Origin: JACIYW01 sp014359745
Lineage (GTDB): Bacteria > Pseudomonadota > Alphaproteobacteria > Rhodobacterales > Rhodobacteraceae
Length of the DNA: 64,000 nt
Direction: 5' to 3'
Assembly (NCBI GenBank): GCA_050433985.1
Contig: JBNPWE010000004.1
Span: 62,001-126,000 of the forward strand
Numbering within the stretch: the first letter of the stretch is position 1; each line of letters starts with the position of its first letter. The position numbers and the translations under genes are program-made. This document shows, in pieces, positions 10,000 through 19,292 of the stretch. The notes beneath the pieces were generated by a model. The model was given only the letters and a program-made list of their open reading frames with translations. It did not search any database and had not been told where the DNA came from.

Positions 10000-11154
10000 C
10001 TATTTCAGGAAGGGCATCGGATCGACGCTGTCAAAGCCGCGCCGCACCTCGAAATGGACAAAGCTGGGGTTTCCGGGACGCACCGTGCCCAATGCCTGCC
10101 CGCGTTTGACCGTGGCGCCCTTGGCCACTGTCAGATTGTCTATGTTGGCATAGACGGTCAGCAGGTTGTCCTTGTGGCGCAGCACAAGAATCGTCACCTG
10201 ATCGGTGTCCTTGGTGATGGCGGCCACGGTGCCATCTTCGGCGGCGCGTACCTGCGTGCCTGCCGGGGCGCCGATATCGATGCCCTCATTCTTGCCTTTC
10301 GCATATTCGCGGATGATCGCACCCGAAACCGGCATGGCCAATTGCGATTGCCGGGTGCGGGTGTCGGCGAGGTTGGGCGAGGCGGGCGTTGCCGGGGCGG
10401 GGCGGTTGGCGGCCACGGGGGTTTGCGCGGGCAGCGGTTTCGACGCGCTTGGCGGCAGCGGGGTTGGCGTACCCTGACCGGGGGCGGTGGTTGCCGCCGG
10501 TCCGGTGGCGGCGACGGTGGGCGGGATCATCAACATCTGGCCTTCCCGCACCGCCAGATCGGGACCAAGCCCGTTCCATTGCGACAGGGCGCGCGGCGTC
10601 ACATTGTATTGCCGCGCGATCGAATAGGCGGTTTCGCCGCTTTCCACCCGGTGGCGGGCGGGTTCGACACCGTCAAACGCTGTGCCTGCCGGGGCGGTGG
10701 CGGTGGCGGCGGGCTGCGACGCCTCGGCCCGGTCGATCGCGCCTGATGCAAGGGTGGTGATGTCGATACTGCCTGCACCGGCACCAGAACCGGCAGCACC
10801 AGCCGCGCCGGTCCCGCCGGGCAGCACCAGGATTTCGCCGCTGCGCAATTGGGTGGAGGGCGAGACGCCGTTATAACTTGCCACCGCTTCGGGCGACATG
10901 CCGACGCGCGCGGCCAGGTCGGCCACCGTATCGCCGCGCCGGGCCATGGCCGCCTGATAGGTTGGATAGGTGATCACACCGCGGGCATCCGGGGCGGGGG
11001 GGGTGCCAAGGGTGCGCTGCGCGGCTGGTGCGGTATTGAGCATGCCATCGCCACGGCGCAGATCCCAGTCAAGCGGGTCGCTGCACCCGCCGATCGCGGC
11101 AACGGCGGTGCCAAGCAACAGAAGCCGCAGGGGTTTATGTGCGGATATGATCAT
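10000..11154 (-). CDS. LysM/M23-domain lipoprotein (NlpD-like, degenerate peptidase)
   Basis: 384 residues. A lipoprotein signal ends at a lipobox-like AIGGC (Cys24). Two LysM-type segments follow (around 70-115 and 178-225) for peptidoglycan binding, then a Pro/Ala/Thr-rich linker and a C-terminal M23/LytM domain (about 275-384). The zinc-binding motifs are altered: NEGID where active enzymes have HxxxD, and FVHFEVR where they have HxH. It is therefore probably a non-catalytic amidase activator in cell division, like E. coli NlpD. ATG 11154 is chosen because the lipoprotein signal begins there and GAGGA lies 7 nt upstream. It follows surE and pcm on the same strand, the classical surE-pcm-nlpD order. 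Confidence 0.85.
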   Translation of the reverse strand: MIISAHKPLRLLLLGTAVAAIGGCSDPLDWDLRRGDGMLNTAPAAQRTLGTPPAPDARGVITYPTYQAAMARRGDTVADLAARVGMSPEAVASYNGVSPSTQLRSGEILVLPGGTGAAGAAGSGAGAGSIDITTLASGAIDRAEASQPAATATAPAGTAFDGVEPARHRVESGETAYSIARQYNVTPRALSQWNGLGPDLAVREGQMLMIPPTVAATGPAATTAPGQGTPTPLPPSASKPLPAQTPVAANRPAPATPASPNLADTRTRQSQLAMPVSGAIIREYAKGKNEGIDIGAPAGTQVRAAEDGTVAAITKDTDQVTILVLRHKDNLLTVYANIDNLTVAKGATVKRGQALGTVRPGNPSFVHFEVRRGFDSVDPMPFLK

Positions 11155-11203
11155 ACTGTCGTCCTCAATCCCGCCCCGTTGTCCGGGGTATGTTTCGCGG
11201 CCC

Positions 11204-11845
11204 TCACTCCTGGCCGATCCCTTCGACCAGTGGCACGAAACGCACCGGGCGAAGTTCTTCATAGTTCAGACCTGCCTCGTGCCGCGTGACGCGGATCAGG
11301 CGTTGCACCGCATCGGACTGACCGACCGGCAACACCATGATACCGCCAATCCGCAATTGCGCCAAGAGGGGGCCGGGCGGGTCTTCGGCGGCGGCGGTCA
11401 CGATGATACGGTCAAAGGGTGCCTGTTCGGGCAATCCGAAACTGCCATCGCCGGTGATCGCGGTGATATTGGTCAGCGACAGCGTGCGAAACACCGCCTC
11501 GGCATCGGTGACAAGGCGCTTGTGGCGATCCACCGTATAAACGCGGCGCGCCAGCCGCGACAGGATCGCCGCCTGATAGCCCGATCCGGTGCCCACCTCC
11601 AGCACCTTGTCGCGCGGGCTGACCGACAGGGCCTGTGTCATCAGCCCCACCACCGAGGGCTGGCTGATGGTCTGTCCGCAGGCGATCGGCAGCGGCATGT
11701 CTTCATAGGCGCGTTCCGCGAACAGGCCGCGCACAAAGGCGCCCCGGTCGGTTTTTTCCATGGCATGGAGGACGCGCGCATCCGTCACCCCATGCGAGCG
11801 GATCGCGTAGACAAAGCGCATGATCCGTTCGGCGTCCATGATCAT
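11204..11845 (-). CDS. pcm: Protein-L-isoaspartate O-methyltransferase
   Basis: 213 residues, normal length. It methylates isoaspartyl residues with SAM to start repair of damaged proteins. SAM motif I is [13 protein letters not shown] (about 82-94). The substrate segment [17 protein letters not shown] (57-73) is typical of the family, and the C-terminal RFVPLVEG is the usual ending. ATG 11845 overlaps the surE stop by 4 bp, implying coupled translation. The nlpD-like gene follows after about 50 bp. Confidence 0.93.
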   Translation of the reverse strand: MIMDAERIMRFVYAIRSHGVTDARVLHAMEKTDRGAFVRGLFAERAYEDMPLPIACGQTISQPSVVGLMTQALSVSPRDKVLEVGTGSGYQAAILSRLARRVYTVDRHKRLVTDAEAVFRTLSLTNITAITGDGSFGLPEQAPFDRIIVTAAAEDPPGPLLAQLRIGGIMVLPVGQSDAVQRLIRVTRHEAGLNYEELRPVRFVPLVEGIGQE

Positions 11846-12627
11846 TCAAGCGCCGCCCGAAGCGGCGCAAGCACATCATGCGCGGTAAGATCGGCGCGCA
11901 TCGGCGTGATCGAGACATAGCCTTCAAGGTTCACGGACGCATCCGTTCCGGGCAGGGTGGGCAGGTGTTGCGGGCCGCCCTTGATCCACAGAAACTTGCG
12001 CCCCGAAGGCGATGTGTGCGGCTCTACCCCGAAAAACGTGTCCTTGCGATAGCCTTGCGGGGCCACGCGCATGCCCTTGACCGCCGATCCGGGGCAGGGC
12101 GGGAAATTGACGTTATAGAACACCCGGTAATCTTCATCCGCCCAGTGGCCATGATCCAGCAGGGCGCGCACCACCGCGGTGCCGTGCTGGCGCGCCGCCT
12201 CGAACGGATCGGCGAGATCGGCGGTGCGCGGGCCCAGGAACTGCGACAGGGCGATTGCGGGCAGGCCTTGCAGCGCCGCCTCCATCGCGCCGCCAAGCGT
12301 GCCGGAATAAAGCGCGTTCTCGGCGGCATTGTTGCCCCGGTTGACCCCTGACAATACCAGATCCGGCCGCCCGCCTTCCAGCACATCGTAAAGCCCGGCC
12401 AGAACGCAATCGGCCGGGCTGCCCTCGGCGGCATAGCGGCGGGGTTCCAGGCGGGCAATCATCATCGGGTGGGTATAGCTTATGCAATGCGCCACCCCCG
12501 ATTGCTCGAATGCGGGGGCCACCGTCCAGACCTCGCCACTGTCGCCCGCGATTTGGTGGGCGATTTCGGTCAGAACCTGAAGCCCTGGCGCGTTGATGCC
12601 GTCGTCATTGGTGATGAGAATACGCAT
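11842..12627 (-). CDS. surE: 5'-nucleotidase SurE
   Basis: 261 residues. A metal-dependent nucleoside monophosphate phosphatase. The start [15 protein letters not shown] carries the two catalytic aspartates, and [19 protein letters not shown] (about 97-115) is the second metal/phosphate region. ATG 12627 is preferred: an in-frame TTG at 12639 lies only 1 nt from the AAGGAC ribosome site. It heads a minus-strand operon with pcm and the nlpD-like gene. The region directly upstream is a low-GC decayed island, so the native neighbour on that side has been replaced or moved. Confidence 0.93.
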   Translation of the reverse strand: MRILITNDDGINAPGLQVLTEIAHQIAGDSGEVWTVAPAFEQSGVAHCISYTHPMMIARLEPRRYAAEGSPADCVLAGLYDVLEGGRPDLVLSGVNRGNNAAENALYSGTLGGAMEAALQGLPAIALSQFLGPRTADLADPFEAARQHGTAVVRALLDHGHWADEDYRVFYNVNFPPCPGSAVKGMRVAPQGYRKDTFFGVEPHTSPSGRKFLWIKGGPQHLPTLPGTDASVNLEGYVSITPMRADLTAHDVLAPLRAALE

Positions 12628-12841
12628 TTCGCCAGTCAAGTCCTTGTTTTTGCAGTGTTATTGTTGCGGACTAGCGCAAGCGATACTCACTGTTCTACTC
12701 ACAGTTTGGGGCGTTGTCCGTAAAGCAGCCCTTTGCCTCGCCTCACTCTAACGCTGGAAAGAAAAATCGGCAACCACATGCCGACACCAATGCCGTACTT
12801 GTCGCGCGCCGCTTGCTGGCCTTGTTACGTTGCAAGTTGGG

Positions 12842-13207
12842 TCAAACGTGTTTGACGCCAGCTTTCAGACTTTCTTTGCGAACTTTCTTGTATTCCCCTA
12901 TCTGCACAAAATAGGGTTTGCTGAAATCTTCGATTTGTCGGTTCTCATGGAATTCGACACTTTCATACGGTTCACCTTTCATCGAAAAATGACAAAAGAT
13001 GTGCGGAAACCCGTAGTATTCGTCACCTTCGAAATCAACCGACTGTATTAGATGATAGGGGATTCTTCCCGCTAAGATTACCTTTATGCCGGGATCATTT
13101 CCATCCGCGTATTCCTCAAACTTCGCGACGCGGTAGGTTTCATCCGATATTTGAATTAATCGTTCCCAACGAAGCCCAACCAGAATTCCGCCGTGGTATG
13201 TGTCCAT
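12842..13207 (-). CDS. Hypothetical protein, probably C-terminal part of a split gene
   Basis: 121 codons, no family recognised. The protein is acidic/aromatic, without a signal or membrane segment. Its ATG overlaps the stop of the upstream piece by one base. Read upstream in this same frame, the sequence continues sensibly as GISSWFRLGLMDTYHGGI, so the ATG at 13207 is probably internal to one longer protein of about 211 residues. A single missing G in the AAAAGGG run near 13230 would explain the split. Base composition is clearly lower in GC than the neighbouring chromosome, which points to transfer. Confidence 0.5.
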   Translation of the reverse strand: MDTYHGGILVGLRWERLIQISDETYRVAKFEEYADGNDPGIKVILAGRIPYHLIQSVDFEGDEYYGFPHIFCHFSMKGEPYESVEFHENRQIEDFSKPYFVQIGEYKKVRKESLKAGVKHV

Positions 13208-13476
13208 TAGACCAAGGCGAAACCATGACGAAATCCCTTTTCTTCGGGATTTGAATCTGGATACTTATCAAAGCGCCGCACGTCACGAATAATTACATCG
13301 CTTCGGTAGTTCGCCTTTCGCCGGTCAAGCAACCAAGTTTCGAATATCGGCTTCCACTTGTCGCGCAACGATAGCTTTTCTTCTGGGGTGAATTGGCGTT
13401 TTCGAAACCCAAGGCCAAATTTTATCAAATCTTTCGCTGCGTTATAGTGAAAGTTCGGCGCAAGCATTTCCAGCAT
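13207..13476 (-). CDS. Hypothetical protein, probably N-terminal part of a split gene
   Basis: 89 codons, no family recognised. The sequence is basic and hydrophilic (GFRKRQFTPEEKLSLRDKW). It is followed directly by the 121-codon frame. The last few residues after EEKG look out of frame, while the next frame gives a smooth join, so this is probably the 5' half of a frameshifted gene. GC content is as low as in its partner. Function unknown; position beside a type III mod gene suggests accessory or defence cargo, which is inference only. Confidence 0.5.
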   Translation of the reverse strand: MLEMLAPNFHYNAAKDLIKFGLGFRKRQFTPEEKLSLRDKWKPIFETWLLDRRKANYRSDVIIRDVRRFDKYPDSNPEEKGFRHGFALV

Positions 13477-13883
13477 TTAGTTTGCCCTATGTCGGTCAAA
13501 TCGGGTCTACTCTTTTGAAGCTACAACAGTTCAAAGCCAGAAAAAAGCTGCGCCGAACATGCGGCTGTTCTTCGGCCTGCTTCGTCGCAACTGAACACCG
13601 ATGTAAACCGCGACCGTGCCCACACGCAGGCATGTGACACATGGCGCAGGGACCGCAGGGGCGCGCATGAAGCATGGACTGCTTCGGCTGCAAGGTCGGC
13701 TTGGTGCGGGCGCACGATGCAGCATGGGCGGGCATAGGCAACAAAAGTTGCAAGTTGTTCGAAGCACATAGCCCCGCGCCGGGCAAATGTTAACGTTTCC
13801 GGGCGCTGCAATCGCCCATTATCGCGCTGGTTGTGGACATCGCCTGCTTCCCCAAACGGCGCTTTCTATGCCAGAACAAGGGC
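13477..13883. other. Intergenic region between divergent island genes
   Basis: About 400 bp. Several overlapping minus-strand frames here are Cys/Pro/Arg-rich and of low complexity, and I do not accept them as genes. It presumably holds the promoters of the split hypothetical gene and of mod. No terminator, repeat array or RNA gene was recognised. Confidence 0.5.
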
Positions 13884-15912
13884 ATGATGACAGAACGTGA
13901 CAGAATCGACGAAACGTCGCCCGACATGAAAGCCGAACTTCTTGCCCGTTTGCGCGCTTTGGTTCCCGAAGCGTTCAGCGACGGGCAGCTTGACCTTGAA
14001 CGCTTGGGCGAACTTGCGGGTGACGTGGTTGCCACCGGGCCGGAACGGTACGGGCTGACATGGCCGGGCAAGCGGGATGCAATCGCGATGCTGCAAGCGC
14101 CGTCGCGGGCGACGCTGGTTCCTGAACCGGGGCAATCGGTGAACTTCGACGAAGCGCAGCATGTGTTCATCGAAGGCGAAAACCTTGAGGTTTTGAAGCT
14201 TCTGTACAAGTCATACTTTGGCCGCGTGAAGCTGATCTACATCGACCCGCCGTACAACACCGGCAACGACTTCATCTATCACGACGACTTTTCCGACCCG
14301 CTTGCCGCCTACCTGACCCAAACCGGGCAGATGACCGAAGAAGGCGACATGACCACAAGCGCGCATGAAAAGGCCGGGCGGTTTCATTCGAACTGGTTGT
14401 CGATGATGTACCCGCGCCTGTCGATGGCACGGCAGATGTTGAAGGACGAAGGCGTTATCCTGATCAGCATCAACGACGCCGAAGTTGCGAACCTTCGCCA
14501 GCTTTGCGACGACGTGTTCGGCCCTGAAAACTTCATCGCGCAAATCAAATGGTGTGGGAAAAGGGTCGAAAGAACGACGCAAAGCTTCTGTCTGTCGGTC
14601 ACGAATACATTCTGGTTTATGCGCGGCTGTTGTCTGCGCTGAAAGAAGCCAAGACCGTTTGGCGCGAAGAAAAGCCCGGCGCGCGGGAAATCTGGGATGA
14701 ATATGTTCAGCTTCGCGCCAAGCATGGCGACGACGACAAGACGATAGAAGCCTTCCTTCAAATGTGGTTTGCGGCGTTGCCCAAGGGGCATCCGTCGAAG
14801 AAGTGGAGCCGATACAAGCGCGTTGACAAAAACGGCCCTTGGCGTGACCGTGATATTTCTTGGCCGGGCGGCGACGGGCCGCGATACGATGTACTTCACG
14901 ACAAAACGAAATTGCCGTGCAAAGTGCCGGAACGTGGTTGGATTTATAGCGACCCGAAAGAAATGCAGCGGCAGATTGACCTTGGGCTTGTCGAATTCCG
15001 CGATGATCACACCGAACCGCCGTTCCGCAAGTTTCATATCAAGCCGGTTGGTCAGGAACTTGCCGACGAAGATGAAACCGATTTCGACGGTGACGAAGAA
15101 ACCGCAGACGAGGAAGAACTTGCAACGCAGGTTCGCGGTTCGGTGTTTTACAAGCAATCGCAGGTTTCGGTTCGGTATCTTCGAGATTTGATGGGGCCAA
15201 GGTCTTCGACAACCCGAAGGACCACGAAGAACTTGCCCGTCTGTTCAAAAACGTTGCGGCGGGCGACGAAGCGCCGATCATCATGGATTTCTTCGCGGGT
15301 TCAGGTTCGACCGCCGAAGCCGTGATCCGACTTGCCGCCAACGGAATGCCGGGGGCGAAGTTCGTTGCCGTGCAACTGCCCGAAGCGGTGAACCCCAAGG
15401 AACGCACAGGCAAAGCGGCACTTGCCGCCGGTTGGAAGACGATTACCGAAGTGACCCGCGAACGGCTGCGCCGGGTGTTGAAGGCCGAAGACTTGCAGGC
15501 AATCCCACAAGGGTTCCGCGCCTTCCGCCTGACCACAACCAACATTCGCCGTTGGGCCGGAACCAAGGACATGACGCCCGAAGGCTATATCGCGCAGATG
15601 GAAGCGTTTGCCGACACGCTGTTGCCCGGATGGAAGCCCGAAGACGTGATTTGGGAAGTTGCCTTGCGCGAAGGTTTCCCGCTTACGTCGAAGATTGCCC
15701 CGGCGGGCAATTCTGCCCCTAAAGGGTCTTGGCGTGTGACCGACCCGGAAACCGACCGCGCCTTTACTATCTGCTTGGCCGAACACATCGACCTTGAACA
15801 AGCCAAGCGCCTTGGCCTGACCAAGCCTGACCTGTTCGTGTGCCGCGATACGGCGCTTGACGATACCGTTGCCGCCAACCTTGCGCTGCAATGCACCTTG
15901 AAGGTGCTGTAA
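13884..15912 (+). pseudogene. mod: Type III restriction-modification methyltransferase (mod), two frameshifts
   Basis: The region encodes a nearly full-length (about 675 residue) adenine-specific Mod subunit in three frames. Piece 1 (from ATG 13884 or 13887) holds motif IV in IYIDPPYNTGNDF. Piece 2 runs from about 14549 with VWEKGRKND. Piece 3 runs from about 15195 and holds FFAGSGSTAEA, the SAM-binding FxGxG motif, ending at 15912. The frame changes near 14545 and 15192; each is explained by one missing G in a short G run. The intact protein would methylate the recognition site and guide Res. The res gene follows immediately. As it stands the product is broken at both sites, so no functional Mod is expected unless these are sequencing errors. 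Confidence 0.8.
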
Positions 15913-16714
15913 ATGACGGAATTCAGGTTCGACGGGGCGCAACAGTTCCAACTTGATGCCATCTCGGCGGTAACGGGCCTTCTGGACGGGCAAGGGCATA
16001 TTGGCGCTACGCTGGTGCCAGCGGCGGGCACGACGGTTGTGCCCAATGCCTTGGACCTGTCCGACGAACAGGTGTTGGAAAACCTTGTCCAAGTGCAGAC
16101 CAGCGCAGGCATCAAGCCTGACGCCGCCCTTGGCATGATCGAACAGACCGTCGATTTGTACGACGGCAAGGGGCAGGTGCGGTTCCCGAACTTTTCGGTC
16201 GAAATGGAAACCGGCACGGGCAAAACCTATGTCTATCTTCGCACTATCCTTGCGCTTGCCGGGCGCTATGGCCTGACCAAGTTCATCATCGTCGTGCCGT
16301 CGGTCGCGGTGCGTGAAGGCGTTTTGAAGGCGATCCGGCAGACCAAGAAGCACTTTGCCGAGCTGCACAGCCTACCGCCGTTTCATTCGTCTGTCTATGC
16401 CGCCCAACCGGGGCAGGTGCGCAGCTTTGCCGCGTCGAACGCCGTTGAAATCATGGTGATGACCATCGACGCCTTTTCACGGGAACAGAACGTCATCCGT
16501 AAGGGGCAGGAAGGCAACGCGCCGGTCATTCATCTGTTGCAGGCGGTGCGACCTGTGCTGATCCTGGACGAACCGCAGAACATGGAAAGCGAAGGGCGGG
16601 TTGCCGCCTTGGCTGCGCTGAACCCGCTGTTCGCCTTGCGCTATTCGGCAACGCACAAGAACGCCTACAGCCTTGTGTACCGCCTGTCGCCCTATGACGC
16701 CTACCGGCAAGCCG
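15913..16714 (+). pseudogene. res: Type III restriction endonuclease (res), 3'-truncated
   Basis: About 267 recognisable residues of the N-terminal helicase part of Res. Motif I reads METGTGKTYVYLRT (about 98-111) and the DEAD-like motif II reads LILDEPQNME. Similarity ends after SPYDAYRQ near 16712, where the sequence changes to the antisense of cbiX. The frame stays open to 17055 only by chance. Family members are about 900-1000 residues, so all later helicase motifs and the nuclease domain are missing. It starts 1 bp after the mod stop. The truncated protein cannot restrict DNA. Confidence 0.8.
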
Positions 16715-16737
16715 CGAGCGAGGGCGCGCAGGCCCGG

Positions 16738-17457
16738 TCAGCCCCGCAAGAGCGCCTCGGCAATCACCCCCGGCGCCCGCGCATCGCTGCCGATCGGCGG
16801 CAACAGCGGGCCGGAAAAACCGGCCTCTTGCAGGGCGCGGGGCAGATCGTCGGTAACATGCCCGCCCCCGGCCACGAACAGCGGCAGGCACAGCGCCCGA
16901 TCCCCGGCGCCCCAGGCGGTATCGGCGATATGGGGCGCCTCTTCGATAAAGCCGATGCGCAGATCGAAAGGCCCCAGGCCAGCGCGCACCGCACGCGCCA
17001 GTGCGACCGTGGCAAGCGCCGACCCCGCGGCGCCGCGCGCGCCATGCGCGGCTAGGATCACCGTGGCGTCGCGGGCCTGCCAGCCATGCGCGGCCAGCGC
17101 CTCTTGCAGGCGGGTCACCACCAGCGCGTGCAGGGCCGGATCGGTGCCAAAGGCCGGCAGAACCCGCGCCGATGCGATCCCATCGCGCGCCAGCCGCCGG
17201 GGCAGGTTGGTGCGGGTGAACCAGCCATCCGCCATGAAAAACGGATAGACCACCGGCGCCACGCCGCCAAATTCCGCGACCGCCCGCGTCAGCGCGCCGG
17301 GCGCGGCAAGCGTGGCGCTTGCGATGCGCCAGCCCGGAAGGGCGGCGCGCACGCCTTCGGCAAGGGCGGCAAGGGCGGCCTCGGCCGGTTCAGGGTCGGA
17401 TGGTTGCCCATGCGCCACGATGAGGGCGGAACGATCGGGGGCAGGGGTGTTCATCAT
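16738..17457 (-). CDS. cbiX: CbiX-type sirohydrochlorin chelatase
   Basis: 239 residues. A class II chelatase family that inserts cobalt or iron into sirohydrochlorin for cobalamin or siroheme. The N-terminus SALIVAHGQPSDPE carries the metal-binding His. A second HG (ILAAHGARGAA, about 133-143) suggests the two-lobed long form. YPFFMADGWF and LPLFVAGGGHV are typical core strands. The gene is complete, with its stop at 16738, and directly abuts the truncated res gene. Whether it makes siroheme or cobalamin precursor cannot be told here. Start ATG 17457 or the adjacent ATG 17454. Confidence 0.87.
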   Translation of the reverse strand: MMNTPAPDRSALIVAHGQPSDPEPAEAALAALAEGVRAALPGWRIASATLAAPGALTRAVAEFGGVAPVVYPFFMADGWFTRTNLPRRLARDGIASARVLPAFGTDPALHALVVTRLQEALAAHGWQARDATVILAAHGARGAAGSALATVALARAVRAGLGPFDLRIGFIEEAPHIADTAWGAGDRALCLPLFVAGGGHVTDDLPRALQEAGFSGPLLPPIGSDARAPGVIAEALLRG

Positions 17458-17540
17458 CGACCTCGTTGATCGGACCGATCGGCGTTTGGACCAAGCGGGC
17501 GCTTGACGGGCCGCGCGCCCTGTTCTACCACCGCAACTGT

Positions 17541-17614
<74 letters not shown>

Positions 17615-17657
17615 TCCCCGCATGACCCCTTTGGTTCGGCGATCTGATATGAAAGAA

Positions 17658-17677
17658 GCGCCGGATTCCTCCGGCGC
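17658..17677 (-). terminator. Hairpin terminator of cytochrome c2 gene
   Basis: GCGCCGGA, loop TTCC, TCCGGCGC: an 8-bp perfect stem. Read on the minus strand it is followed by CTTCTTT and lies about 45 bp past the cytochrome stop. Confidence 0.55.
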
Positions 17678-17720
17678 CCCGATCTGTTCGAAAATCGGGC
17701 ATCAAGTGGCCCACGGCGGA

Positions 17721-18152
17721 TCATTTTACCAATGAGACCAGATAGGCGTAAACATTCTGCGCGTCTTCTTCCTTGCGAATTTTGAACATCATCGCGGCCC
17801 GCGCTTTCTTGTCACCCGTAAATTCCTGGAGGAATTTCGTCGGATCCTGCACATATTGCACAAAATTTTCCTCATTCCAGACAAGACCTTCTTCCGCAGC
17901 TTCGTGCAGGCCCTTGCTGTATTTGAACCCTTCGACGGCGGCTGCCTTGCTTTCGGGAATACCGTAAAGATTGGGGCCAACCTTGCCGTTGCGCCCGGCA
18001 AGCACCGTACCATCGGGGGCGGCCACCACATGACAGGCCTGGCATTGATTGAAGACCTTTTCGCCCTTGGCCGCATCGCCACTGGCGCTTTGCGCAAAGG
18101 CAGGGGCCGCAAGAAGGGTAGCGGCAACAAGTAATATCGCTTTGATTTTCAT
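17721..18152 (-). CDS. cycA: Cytochrome c2 (class I c-type cytochrome)
   Basis: 143 residues. A periplasmic mobile electron carrier between the bc1 complex and terminal acceptors. Signal peptide about 1-20 (LLAAPAFA). Covalent heme site CQACH (Cys37, Cys40, His41); the likely Met ligand is in AAMMFK near the C-terminus. Length and the GPNLYGI segment are typical of cytochrome c2/c550. GGAGGATC lies just before the ATG. It is monocistronic and divergent from the NDUFA12 gene. The gene name is by family resemblance. Confidence 0.88.
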   Translation of the reverse strand: MKIKAILLVAATLLAAPAFAQSASGDAAKGEKVFNQCQACHVVAAPDGTVLAGRNGKVGPNLYGIPESKAAAVEGFKYSKGLHEAAEEGLVWNEENFVQYVQDPTKFLQEFTGDKKARAAMMFKIRKEEDAQNVYAYLVSLVK

Positions 18153-18256
18153 CTGATCCTCCGGTTTTGATCCGTCCTGTCCGGTTCTTGGCCAACCTGA
18201 TTTGCCCAGGCAAACCCGGCAGGCTTTGCACCGAAAGCTTGCAGGCAGTACGTGAC

Positions 18257-18270
18257 CTGATCCATATCAG
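18257..18270. promoter_or_regulatory. FNR/CRP-like palindrome between cycA and the NDUFA12 gene
   Basis: CTGAT-CCAT-ATCAG is a perfect 5-4-5 palindrome that differs from the FNR consensus TTGAT-N4-ATCAA only at the outer bases. It lies in the 261-bp divergent spacer and could serve cycA. Confidence 0.35.
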
Positions 18271-18413
18271 CCCGCTGTCCGGATGGCGAGACCCGTTCGT
18301 TTGCGCCAACGTGTTCGGCGACGGCCTGCCGGTTGCGTTGACGGCATGCGGGTACTGGACCTTGGCAGTCACATGGTACATATCAGGGGGGCATCTGTAT
18401 CGGAGGGGCCGAC

Positions 18414-18788
18414 ATGAAAATCCTGCTGCTTCTGCTGACCTGGTGGAACAGCCAGACGCTTGGAACCCGGATTTTTACCTGGCGCAAAGGTGTGCGGGTG
18501 GGGGAAGACGCGCAAGGCAACGTCTTTTACCAGACGCGCGACGGCAAGAAGCGCTGGGTGATCTATAACGGCCTGACCGAAGCCAGCCGGGTGTCGCCCG
18601 ACTGGCATGGCTGGCTGCATTTCACCTGGGACCAGCCGCCAACCAGCGCGCCCGTCGCACACAAGGCATGGGAAAAGCCGCATCTGGAAAACCTGACCGG
18701 AACCGAACTGGCCTACGCGCCCGCAGGTTCCATCCGGCGCGTGCAACCCGCGCCGCGCAGCGATTATGAACCTTGGAAACCGGAATAG
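18414..18788 (+). CDS. NADH:ubiquinone oxidoreductase accessory subunit, NDUFA12 family
   Basis: 124 residues. Homologue of mitochondrial B17.2/NDUFA12, a supernumerary subunit near the peripheral-membrane arm junction of complex I in alphaproteobacteria. The pattern [27 protein letters not shown] is rearranged only slightly from the family pattern, followed by RWVIYNG and PDWHGWLH, the most conserved stretch. GGAGGGG precedes the ATG. The mlaD-like gene starts 3 bp after its stop and DUF2155 overlaps that, so this is a three-gene unit. Confidence 0.9.
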   Translation: MKILLLLLTWWNSQTLGTRIFTWRKGVRVGEDAQGNVFYQTRDGKKRWVIYNGLTEASRVSPDWHGWLHFTWDQPPTSAPVAHKAWEKPHLENLTGTELAYAPAGSIRRVQPAPRSDYEPWKPE

Positions 18789-18791
18789 ACC

Positions 18792-19292
18792 ATGGCAGAG
18801 AATACCGGCGAAGTATTGGTGGGTGGCGCGGTTCTGGCGATCGCCCTGGGATTCGTGATCTATGCCGGGCAGGCCACCGGCCTGACATCGCGCAGCAGCG
18901 GCTATGACCTGACGGCCAGCTTCCGCTCGGTGCAAGGCGTGTCGGTTGGCACCGACGTGCGCCTTGCCGGTGTCAAGGTGGGCACGATCACCGATCTGTC
19001 GCTCAACCCCCAGACGTTTCGCGCCGATGCCAGAATCAATGTCCGCGACAATATCGTTCTGCCCGAAGACAGCGCGATCGTGATTGCATCTGAGGGGCTG
19101 CTGGGCGGCAATTATATAGAGATCATGCCGGGCGGCTCTCCGATAAATTTGCAGCCGGGGGAGGAAATTCTTGATACGCAGGGATCGGTCAGCCTGATGA
19201 CGCTGCTGCTGAAGTTCGTCGGCGGCGGTGCGGCCGAGGGTGCTGCGGGGGATTCCACCGGCGATTCCACTGGCGATTCTGTGGCGCAATGA
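18792..19292 (+). CDS. mlaD: MlaD-type phospholipid-binding periplasmic protein
   Basis: 166 residues. It has an N-terminal membrane anchor (about 8-28) and an MCE/MlaD domain (about 38-115: FRSVQGVSVGTDVRLAGVKVG, then GLLGGNYIEI). MlaD proteins form hexameric rings that move phospholipids between the membranes. The C-terminus has a short GDST-GDST-GDS repeat. No mlaE, mlaF or mlaB lies in this window, so the partner genes are elsewhere. It starts 3 bp after the NDUFA12 gene and its stop overlaps the DUF2155 start (ATGA). Confidence 0.88.
   Translation: MAENTGEVLVGGAVLAIALGFVIYAGQATGLTSRSSGYDLTASFRSVQGVSVGTDVRLAGVKVGTITDLSLNPQTFRADARINVRDNIVLPEDSAIVIASEGLLGGNYIEIMPGGSPINLQPGEEILDTQGSVSLMTLLLKFVGGGAAEGAAGDSTGDSTGDSVAQ

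Larger units (their letters stand above)
12640..16714. mobile_element. Decayed genomic island with broken type III restriction-modification genes
   Basis: About 4.1 kb between surE and the 3' end of cbiX. The left part (12842-13476) is clearly more AT-rich than the flanks. It carries a split hypothetical gene, a frameshifted type III mod and a truncated res. No integrase, transposase or direct repeat was recognised at either edge. The right boundary is placed where the res reading frame loses similarity, 16712-16738. The left boundary is less certain (12640-12840). The 200 bp between surE and 12842 hold no recognisable gene. Confidence 0.6.

Noticed and set aside
12831..13757. GTTGCAAGTTG present at 12831 and 13747 as possible island repeats
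   Set aside because: Only 11 bp, not located at the island edges, and easily due to chance.
13496..13811. Three overlapping minus-strand frames of 78-96 codons
   Set aside because: Low-complexity Cys/Arg/Pro sequences without ribosome sites, in mutually overlapping frames; treated as intergenic.
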